From Pseudomonadota bacterium (GTDB lineage: Bacteria > Pseudomonadota > Alphaproteobacteria > Rhizobiales > Hyphomicrobiaceae), in contig QGVC01000160.1 of NCBI GenBank assembly GCA_003242645.1, positions 1 through 8,040 on the forward strand: a DNA stretch of 8,040 nucleotides. The letters run 5' to 3'. The position numbers were made by a program, and so were the translations under genes. The notes beneath the pieces were generated by a model, which was not told where the DNA came from, did no database searches, and saw only the letters and a program-made list of their open reading frames with translations. How positions within the stretch are numbered: the stretch's first letter is position 1; each line of letters begins with the position of its first letter. Shown piece after piece: positions 1-4,708 of this stretch.

Positions 1-12
1 GTTGGGGGATTG

Positions 13-909
13 TTAAAAATCGGGGTTTTCCATCGGCCCCATGACCTCGGATTTCATCACCTCCGAGAAGCCAAGGATGGCATTGAGCGGTGTCCGCAGC
101 TCATGGCTCATGGTGGCGAGGAAGCGCGATTTCGCGGCACTGGCGGCTTCCGCCCGCCGGCGCGCCTCGTCGGAGATGGCCCGGGCCTCCTCGAGCCGGG
201 CGATGAGATCATCCTTTTCGGCCCGTAGCGCCAACATCGCGAGCGAGGTGCGCCTCAGTCCGTTGGCGAGGAGGAGGAGGTAGGCGTGCACACCGACAGC
301 CATCGCAGCCAGCGCGAGATAAAGCACGTCTCCGAGCAGGGCGAAGCGGGCGACCACCGCCAGCGTCATCGGGATGGTGCCGACATAGAGGAGCGGTATC
401 ACCGCCGACGCAAAGGTCACGCGAATGGCCAATACGATGACGAGCGCCGTGAACACGAAGACGTTGGATGAAATGATGTGCCCTTGCGAAAGGCTCTCGA
501 TCCCGTTGAAGCCGACGAAGACGAAGGCCGCCCACGCAAGCCCATTCACGGCCTCGACGATGATCAGACGCCGGCGCCATACTGAAACATCGATGTCCCC
601 GCTGGGCGTGCGAATGAACCTGTAGCAGCACTCGAGCAGCGCCACCTTTGCCGCGACCATCACGAAGAGCCAGATGACGGCTTCGGTCCACGGCGCCCAG
701 ATCATCGAAACCAGAGAGAAAATGGCCGCAAGGAGCAGAATGGGCGCCTGTCCCGACAGTTCGTTGCGCACGAACATCGAGAGGAGGTCGTATTCCCAAT
801 CTGGCCGCAGCCCGGCTCGTGCAAGCTCTTGGCCCGTGTCGGAAAGCTGGGTGTCGGCGGCGCCGTCACCGAGAACGCGGTCCGAAGGTGTTATCGAGGA
901 AGTGATCAT
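13..909 (-). CDS. Membrane sensor histidine kinase, truncated after the H-box (no ATPase domain)
   Basis: This 298-residue protein has about six hydrophobic segments (roughly residues 55-71, 76-94, 114-133, 148-165, 170-188 and 193-216), then a charged Ala/Glu/Arg-rich linker likely to be coiled coil (about 225-262), then a HisKA dimerisation segment with the H-box FLATMSHELRTPLNAILGFS, phospho-acceptor H269. The sequence fits the six-span membrane kinases common in alphaproteobacteria. The reading frame ends with TAA (plus-strand 13-15) about 29 residues after H269. A normal kinase would go on to finish HisKA and add a HATPase_c domain of about 150 residues, so no N, G1, F or G2 boxes are encoded. 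Only 12 nt remain beyond the stop, so I cannot tell a premature stop or frameshift from a real short form. If made, it could be phosphorylated or dimerise but could not bind ATP by itself. The ATG at 907-909 has only a weak ribosome binding site. The next gene to the right is divergent. I am confident of the family and unsure whether the gene is functional. Confidence 0.83.
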   Translation of the reverse strand: MITSSITPSDRVLGDGAADTQLSDTGQELARAGLRPDWEYDLLSMFVRNELSGQAPILLLAAIFSLVSMIWAPWTEAVIWLFVMVAAKVALLECCYRFIRTPSGDIDVSVWRRRLIIVEAVNGLAWAAFVFVGFNGIESLSQGHIISSNVFVFTALVIVLAIRVTFASAVIPLLYVGTIPMTLAVVARFALLGDVLYLALAAMAVGVHAYLLLLANGLRRTSLAMLALRAEKDDLIARLEEARAISDEARRRAEAASAAKSRFLATMSHELRTPLNAILGFSEVMKSEVMGPMENPDF

Positions 910-947
910 GGGGACTCGTTACTGGCAACTTGGGGAAAGTTAAGAGC

Positions 948-986
948 TGTCCCAGTACGCATCGCAGCCTGCGTTCTCCGGGGACA
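948..986. repeat. Nested inverted repeat upstream of the kinase gene
   Basis: The outer arms are TGTCCC (948-953) and GGGACA (981-986). The inner arms are ACGCA (957-961) and TGCGT (970-974), and an 8-nt loop closes the structure. Both pairs are perfect and share nearly the same centre, so one strand could fold into an interrupted stem. It lies 39-77 nt upstream of the kinase ATG. A run of A follows on the plus strand, which reads as T ahead of the stem on the minus strand, so it does not have the form of an intrinsic terminator for either gene. It may be an operator, a leader structure or chance. Confidence 0.35.
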
Positions 987-1254
987 AAAAATCATGGAGT
1001 TCCTAATTCCGCGTTTACTTCCAACCTGCTGAGGTTGCGAACTCAGGCGATCATTTCACGCTTTGGTTGAACAAAGCTTGCCAATAGAGAAAAATTTCGA
1101 CGACCGATCTGGCTGGTCTGCGTCAGCACTGGATGTTGCAACGCCGCAGAGAGCCTGGAAAGCTGAACGGAACCGATCGAGAGGGATTGGCCTCGCGCCT
1201 TGGCCGTGAAAGATTGTGGCCACGGTGCGGCAACGGACGAATCAACGCCATCTC

Positions 1255-1261
1255 GAGGAGG
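1255..1261 (+). promoter_or_regulatory. Ribosome binding site fixing the GTG start of the GST gene
   Basis: GAGGAGG sits five bases before the GTG at 1267. It supports that start over an in-frame GTG at 1216, which would add 17 mostly polar residues absent from the family's usual N-terminus. Confidence 0.7.
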
Positions 1262-1266
1262 ACGAC

Positions 1267-1878
1267 GTGAAGCTGATCGATCAGGCACAAGCGCCCAATC
1301 CGCGCCGCGTGCGCATATTCCTGGCAGAGAAAGGCATCACCGTCCCCACCGAGCAGGTGAACCTGATCAAGCTGGAGCATCGTTCGCCTGAGCTCACGGC
1401 GTTGAACCCGTTGCAGCAGGTGCCCATCCTCATTCTCGACGATGGGACTGCCATCTCCGAAAGCGTCGCCATCTGCCGTTACTTCGAGGAGCAGCAACCT
1501 GAGCCGCCCCTGTTCGGCCGGACCCCCATGGAGCGCGTGCTTGTGGAGATGTGGCAGCGGCGGATGGAGCTGGCTCTGTTCTTCCGCGTTGCCCAGTGCT
1601 TCCGGCACTCGCATCCGGCCATGGCCGAGCTCGAGAAGCCGCAGATCAAGGAGTGGGCCGAGGTGAACCGCTCGCGGGTGCTGACGTTGCTGTCGTGGTT
1701 GGACGAGGAGCTGGCTGGGCGGCGATACATCGCAGGCGATGTGTACACCATCGCGGATATTACAGCGCTTGTTGCAGTGGATTTCATGAAGCCCGCGCGC
1801 ATCGAGCGGCCAAGTGAATTGAAGAATCTTGCGCGCTGGTACGAGGAGGTCTCCTCACGGCCGAGCGCCAAGGCCTGA
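1267..1878 (+). CDS. Glutathione S-transferase family protein
   Basis: This 203-residue protein has the two-domain cytosolic GST layout. The N-terminal thioredoxin-like domain (about 1-80) opens with VKLIDQAQAPNPRRVRIFLA, a close match to the usual start of bacterial GSTs. It has a cis-proline signature QVPIL (cis-Pro53) and the glutathione gamma-glutamyl contact ES at 65-66 in AISESVAICRY. The C-terminal all-helical domain (about 88-200) contains YTIADITA, the N-capping box and hydrophobic staple of GST folds. Such enzymes conjugate glutathione to electrophiles or reduce disulfides and peroxides in the cytoplasm; the substrate cannot be read from the sequence. The GTG start is chosen because of the strong ribosome binding site and the family N-terminus. 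The MBL-fold gene starts 20 nt after its stop, so the two are probably co-transcribed. Confidence 0.93.
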   Translation: MKLIDQAQAPNPRRVRIFLAEKGITVPTEQVNLIKLEHRSPELTALNPLQQVPILILDDGTAISESVAICRYFEEQQPEPPLFGRTPMERVLVEMWQRRMELALFFRVAQCFRHSHPAMAELEKPQIKEWAEVNRSRVLTLLSWLDEELAGRRYIAGDVYTIADITALVAVDFMKPARIERPSELKNLARWYEEVSSRPSAKA

Positions 1879-1898
1879 GCAGAGGAGATGCCTCATCC

Positions 1899-2642
1899 AT
1901 GAGGTTGACGATCATCGGCAGCGGAGATGCGTTCGGATCCGGCGGGCGGCTGCAAACGTGCTTTCACGTCGATACGGGTGAGGGCTGTTTCCTAGTCGAT
2001 TGCGGTGCCACGGCCCTGATTGGCCTGAACCGGTTTGGAATCGATCCGAATACTGTCAGCCACATCTACATCACCCACCTGCACGGCGACCACTTTGCCG
2101 GTCTCGTGTGGTTCCTCATGCACTCCAATTACAAGAGCAAACGGCGTGATCCGCTCACTATTGCGGGGCCGCCAGGGATAGAGGAGCGCTACCTAGCCAC
2201 AACTGAGGTGCTGTTTCCCAAATCCAGCACGGTCGAGCGCGGGTACGACGTACATTTCGTCGAGTACGAGATCGGGAGGCCCCAGAGCATCGGGCAGGCG
2301 CTCCTGACCGCCTACGAGGTCTCACATCCCTCCGGTGCACCGTCCTGTGCGCTCCGGCTTGAGGTGGGGGAGAAGGTTCTCTCCTATTCTGGCGATACTG
2401 AGTGGGTGGAAAGTCTTGTCCCCTGCGCCAGCGGCGCGGACCTTTTCATTGCCGAGTGCTACAGCTACGACAAGCCAGTGCCGTACCACACGAACTGGGT
2501 GACGCTTTTGCCCAACTTGGCACGGCTCGGGGCGAAGCGCGTGCTCATCACGCATATGAACGACCAGATGCTGGCGCGGCAGGAGGAAGCTCGCGCAGCC
2601 GGCGTGCTGCTTGCAGAGGATGGTCTCGTCATCGACTTTTAG
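1899..2642 (+). CDS. MBL-fold metallo-hydrolase, RNase Z/phosphodiesterase-like
   Basis: This 247-residue protein is a complete metallo-beta-lactamase fold of the RNase Z-like type. The first strand carries GSGDAFGSGGRLQTC (about 7-21). The zinc motif HLHGDH lies at 60-65 (H60, H62, D64, H65), and further ligands are likely at H143 (VSHPSG), D166 (SYSGDTEW) and H219 (LITHM). H197 in PYHTNW occupies the position of the conserved histidine of RNase Z/cyclic-nucleotide phosphodiesterase relatives. All expected metal ligands are present, so it should be an active dinuclear zinc hydrolase. It lacks the long flexible arm of classical tRNase Z, and its substrate is unknown (RNA, cyclic nucleotide or another phosphodiester or ester). 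It does not look like an ETHE1 persulfide dioxygenase. The ATG follows AGAGGAG (1881-1887). The end of the gene overlaps the UDG-like gene, which suggests translational coupling. Confidence 0.9.
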   Translation: MRLTIIGSGDAFGSGGRLQTCFHVDTGEGCFLVDCGATALIGLNRFGIDPNTVSHIYITHLHGDHFAGLVWFLMHSNYKSKRRDPLTIAGPPGIEERYLATTEVLFPKSSTVERGYDVHFVEYEIGRPQSIGQALLTAYEVSHPSGAPSCALRLEVGEKVLSYSGDTEWVESLVPCASGADLFIAECYSYDKPVPYHTNWVTLLPNLARLGAKRVLITHMNDQMLARQEEARAAGVLLAEDGLVIDF

Positions 2643-3270
2643 ACTTCATCCGCAGGAGGGCGGACTGGAGGCGCTTCTCGACCAGATCCGCCGTTGCCGG
2701 CTTTGTCGCGACGCGCCGCAGGGTGAGCCGTTGCCTCACGAGCCGCGGCCCGTCCTGCGTGTGAGCACGACGGCCCGACTTGCTGTTTGCGGGCAGGCAC
2801 CTGGCACCCGGGTCCACGCTTCAGGAATGCCGTTCACGGATCCCTCGGGTGATCGCCTGCGGGCCTGGATGGGCGTCACCTCCGACGAGTTCTATGACGT
2901 GAGCCGGGTTGCTATCGTGCCGATGGGCTTCTGCTTTCCTGGCCTCAACGAAAAAGGCGGCGATCTGCCGCCGCGGCGGGAATGCGCTCCGCGTTGGCGC
3001 GACGAGGTGTTTGCCCATCTCCCGCGGCTCGAGCTGGTGCTTCTGGTCGGCCAGTATGCGGTGCGCTGGCATTTGGGATCGCTGGGCCGCCGCAGCTTGA
3101 CGGAGGTCGTGAGAGACTGGCGCGCCGTCATGGCCTACTCCCAACGGCCGCGCTACATCCCTCTGCCGCATCCCTCCTGGCGCAATAATGCGTGGATCAA
3201 GAAGAACCCCTGGTTCGAGGCAGAGCTGCTGCCCGTGCTGCGCGCCGAAGTCCGGCGCGCCTTGGGTTAA
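2620..3270 (+). CDS. Uracil-DNA glycosylase family protein, probably Fe-S (family 4/5-like)
   Basis: This 216-residue protein fits the uracil-DNA glycosylase superfamily, which cuts damaged bases from DNA. Motif A is GQAPG (58-62), followed by SGMPFTDPSGDRLRAWMGV (68-86), parallel to the GEAPG...G.PFVG..G segment of family 4. The C-terminal motif is PHPSW (183-187). Four cysteines, C26 and C29 (CRLC), C105 and C122 (16 residues between the last two), match the layout of the [4Fe-4S] ligands of family 4/5 enzymes. Two oddities are Gln in place of the usual Glu in GEAPG, and Trp after HPS. Activity and base preference are therefore uncertain. The ATG at 2620 is the last usable start before C26/C29; a TTG at 2611 is also in frame. 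The start lies inside the MBL gene (23-nt overlap) with AGAGG directly before it, which suggests coupled translation. Confidence 0.85.
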   Translation: MVSSSTFRLHPQEGGLEALLDQIRRCRLCRDAPQGEPLPHEPRPVLRVSTTARLAVCGQAPGTRVHASGMPFTDPSGDRLRAWMGVTSDEFYDVSRVAIVPMGFCFPGLNEKGGDLPPRRECAPRWRDEVFAHLPRLELVLLVGQYAVRWHLGSLGRRSLTEVVRDWRAVMAYSQRPRYIPLPHPSWRNNAWIKKNPWFEAELLPVLRAEVRRALG

Positions 3271-3286
3271 GGCGCTCAAGGCGCGC
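3255..3286. terminator. Perfect 10-bp inverted repeat at the end of the UDG-like gene
   Basis: The arms are GCGCGCCTTG (3255-3264) and CAAGGCGCGC (3277-3286), with a 12-nt loop that contains the UDG-like gene's TAA stop (3268-3270). The stem is perfect and very GC-rich. It sits between convergent genes (UDG-like on plus, TIGR01244-type on minus), where a bidirectional stop would be useful. Neither strand has a T-run after the stem, so this is not a textbook intrinsic terminator. A Rho-dependent end or 3'-end protection are alternatives. Confidence 0.45.
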
Positions 3287-3342
3287 AGCAATTGGGGGAA
3301 GGGGTACTCGTAACAGCGCCGCTGCTTAGGCTGGGTGCGGGC

Positions 3343-3852
3343 TCACGCCGCCTTCCTCTCCGGCAGCCGTTCCGCTTCGCGGCAATCGAGAGCTGGGCTG
3401 GAGCCGAGCCAACGCTTGCGGTCCGCCTGGGCTTCGAGGTCGTCACGCAGGAAGTCCAAGTCGAAACCGGCCTTCTTGAGAGCGGCAAGAACGCAGTCCA
3501 CGGATTGGCTGTGGCTGCGGGCGCTTGCGGCAGCCCAGAGGATCGCCGAGCGGAGGCCGGACTCGCAATGCGCGATGATGGGACCCTCGAGGCTGTTCAA
3601 CGCGTCGGCCATGGGCTCGACGACGGCATCCGAGAACAGCTCGAGCTTGGTGGCCGGGATGTGCCGGAATTTGAGCCCGGCCCGCCAGGCGAGCACGGCC
3701 TCCTGCCGGCCGGTCATCTGCCCCTCCCGCTCATGGTCGGGGCGATTGCTGATCACCGCTTTGAAGCCGAGCGCAACGAACCGCTCGAAGTCCTGCGGTG
3801 CCGGCATTCCGGTCACCGCAAAGTTGGGGGTTATGAACGTGATGGTTTCCAT
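3343..3852 (-). CDS. TIGR01244/DUF442 (Blh-type) phosphatase-like sulfur transferase
   Basis: This 169-residue protein belongs to the dual-specificity-phosphatase-like family annotated as TIGR01244 sulfur transferase or beta-lactamase-hydrolase-like (Blh). Its first strands read METITFITPNFAVTGMPAPQ, typical of the family. NRPD at 37-40 is the conserved turn, and the P-loop HCESGLRS at 95-102 supplies the catalytic C96 and phosphate/sulfur-binding R101. Family members are found fused or next to persulfide dioxygenases and in sulfide-oxidation loci. Whether they act as phosphatases or sulfur carriers is unsettled. The C-terminus from about 112 is a charged helical extension that makes it longer than the usual ~110-residue domain. 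The ATG at 3850-3852 is chosen because the family N-terminus begins there. In-frame starts at 3936 (TTG), 3921 and 3909 (both ATG) would add residues that look non-conserved. It converges on the UDG-like gene and is divergent from the Lrp-type regulator. Confidence 0.88.
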   Translation of the reverse strand: METITFITPNFAVTGMPAPQDFERFVALGFKAVISNRPDHEREGQMTGRQEAVLAWRAGLKFRHIPATKLELFSDAVVEPMADALNSLEGPIIAHCESGLRSAILWAAASARSHSQSVDCVLAALKKAGFDLDFLRDDLEAQADRKRWLGSSPALDCREAERLPERKAA

Positions 3853-3995
3853 GGGCTCATGACTCTGAGAGGTGGGCGCCAGTCGGCGAACCGGCTGATT
3901 GCAGAGCATTATGGCGCGCATTCGGCCGCTGGACAATGGGAACGGGCTCGACTAGTAGAAAAAAATACTAAACTGCGGATCGAAACGCCGTTCAG

Positions 3996-4018
3996 GAAAA
4001 ACCAGTATCGAGTTTTTC
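3996..4018. promoter_or_regulatory. Candidate operator: 7-bp dyad in the divergent promoter region
   Basis: GAAAAAC (3996-4002) and GTTTTTC (4012-4018) form a perfect inverted repeat around a 9-nt centre. It lies in the most AT-rich part of the 204-nt gap between the TIGR01244-type gene and the Lrp-type regulator, 38 nt before the regulator's ATG. Lrp-family proteins bind degenerate AT-rich dyads and usually regulate their own gene, so an autoregulatory site is a reasonable inference. No convincing -35/-10 pair could be fixed for either gene. Confidence 0.4.
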
Positions 4019-4056
4019 GGCCTTATTGGAAACAGAATCGCACATTGGGGACACAC

Positions 4057-4530
4057 ATGCTCGACGCCATGGACATCAAGATCCTGCGCATTCTGCAGGA
4101 GGACGCCACGCTTCCCGTTGCCGAGATCGGCAAGGCCGTCGGGCTGTCGACCACACCCTGCTGGCGGCGCATTCAGAAGCTGGAGGAGGCCGGTTACATC
4201 CAGAAGCGCGTGGCGCTGCTCGACCCCAAGAAGGTTGGAGCAGGGGTCACCGTCTTCGTCTTCATCAGCACCAGCCAGCACACGCTCGAGTGGCTTGAGC
4301 GTTTCCACGCTGTCATCGTCGATTTTCCTGAGGTGGTCGAGTTCTACCGCATGAGCGGCGAGATCGACTATCTGCTGCGGGTCGTGGTGCCCGACATCGA
4401 TGCTTATGATCGCTTCTATAAGAAGCTCATCTCCAAGATCGAGCTGAGCAACGTCTCCTCCGCCTTCGCGATGGAGCAGATCAAGTTTACGACGGCGCTT
4501 CCCTTGGATTACGCGCCCGTCGAGCAGTGA
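4057..4530 (+). CDS. Lrp/AsnC family transcriptional regulator, DecR (YbaO)-like
   Basis: This 157-residue protein has the standard Lrp size and layout. The N-terminal winged helix-turn-helix (about 4-55) has the recognition segment VGLSTTPCWRRIQKLEEAGY, and the C-terminal RAM/effector domain (about 62-150) contains VALLDPKKVGAGVTVFVFIS just before and at its start, then EVVEFYRMSGEIDYLLRVVV and SAFAMEQIKFTTALPL. These blocks closely recall E. coli DecR/YbaO (TTPCW, VALLDP, FAMEQIK.TT.LP), an Lrp-type activator of cysteine detoxification. The resemblance is from memory, and paralogous Lrp regulators of other ligands remain possible. The ATG at 4057 has GGGGA five bases upstream. The frame stays open upstream of this ATG, but that part is antisense to the TIGR01244-type gene. 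The gene is followed after 178 nt by soeA on the same strand, making soeAB a likely target. Confidence 0.92.
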   Translation: MLDAMDIKILRILQEDATLPVAEIGKAVGLSTTPCWRRIQKLEEAGYIQKRVALLDPKKVGAGVTVFVFISTSQHTLEWLERFHAVIVDFPEVVEFYRMSGEIDYLLRVVVPDIDAYDRFYKKLISKIELSNVSSAFAMEQIKFTTALPLDYAPVEQ

Positions 4531-4577
4531 GGATTGCGAGCGGTCCGTTCTGAGCTACTTTTCGGTTAGGGCGCTCT

Positions 4578-4620
4578 GGTCCAACGGCGGATATTCGCGT
4601 TTGTGAATGCTTGTTGGACC
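4578..4620. repeat. Perfect 8-bp inverted repeat in the soeA leader
   Basis: GGTCCAAC (4578-4585) and GTTGGACC (4613-4620) are perfect reverse complements separated by 27 nt. An inner pair, ATTC (4593-4596) and GAAT (4605-4608), shares almost the same centre. The element lies 48 nt after the regulator's stop and 89 nt before soeA. It could be a terminator-like stem for the regulator (no T-run is seen), a two-site operator with arms 35 bp apart, or a leader structure. Confidence 0.45.
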
Positions 4621-4639
4621 TGCCAGCGTGTGCTAGCAG
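4620..4639. repeat. Imperfect 7-bp inverted repeat overlapping the end of the 8-bp repeat
   Basis: CTGCCAG (4620-4626) and CTAGCAG (4633-4639) match at 6 of 7 pairs around a 6-nt centre. The first arm shares its first base with the end of the larger repeat. It is weak alone and is listed because it is one of three dyads crowded into this leader. Confidence 0.25.
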
Positions 4640-4655
4640 TCTCAAATCTCGAAAC

Positions 4656-4677
4656 GGATCGCATCGCCCAGCGATCC
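4656..4677 (+). promoter_or_regulatory. Perfect 7-bp stem-loop just upstream of soeA
   Basis: GGATCGC (4656-4662) and GCGATCC (4671-4677) are perfect reverse complements with an 8-nt loop, ending 31 nt before the soeA ATG and 16 nt before its ribosome binding site. It is placed to be a transcribed leader hairpin or an operator between promoter and start. I could not assign a convincing promoter in 4531-4708. Confidence 0.4.
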
Positions 4678-4708
4678 TCAGTCAAAGAACGATGGGGAAA
4701 CGCCGTCC

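Larger units (their letters stand above)
910..1266. other. Divergent intergenic region, no supported gene
   Basis: This 357-nt gap lies between the divergent kinase and glutathione transferase genes and should hold promoters for both. Short open frames here are Arg/Ser-rich and look like no known family. I see a nested inverted repeat (948-986, listed separately), a 6-bp dyad GCTTTG/CAAAGC at 1060-1065 and 1072-1077, and a 5-bp dyad CTGAG/CTCAG at 1029-1033 and 1042-1046. The most AT-rich part is about 1050-1098. It includes a weak sigma-70-like pair for the rightward gene, TTGAAC (1067-1072) and AAAAAT (1090-1095) with a 17-nt spacer. The -10 match is poor, so I do not list it as a promoter. 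Dyads this short are common by chance. Confidence 0.6.

Noticed and set aside
1216..1266. Upstream in-frame GTG start for the GST gene
   Set aside because: It would add 17 residues not seen at GST N-termini, and GAGGAGG is placed for the GTG at 1267.
1123..1614. A 163-codon minus-strand open frame opposite the GST gene and its leader
   Set aside because: It overlaps clear GST coding sequence, and its His/Leu/Arg-rich composition is typical of a shadow frame.
1899..2642. MBL-fold protein as an ETHE1-type persulfide dioxygenase partner of the TIGR01244-type protein
   Set aside because: Its motifs (HLHGDH, GDTEW, YHTNW, LITHM) follow the RNase Z/phosphodiesterase branch, and it sits in a different transcription unit.
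3292..4530. A 412-codon open frame that would place about 255 residues in front of the Lrp-type regulator
   Set aside because: The extra part is antisense to the TIGR01244-type gene and has no recognisable domain. The ATG at 4057 has a ribosome binding site and matches the start of Lrp proteins.
4614..4639. TTGGAC with TAGCAG as a sigma-70 promoter for soeA
   Set aside because: The spacing is about 14 nt, too short, and the -10 match is poor. The bases are better explained by the inverted repeats.
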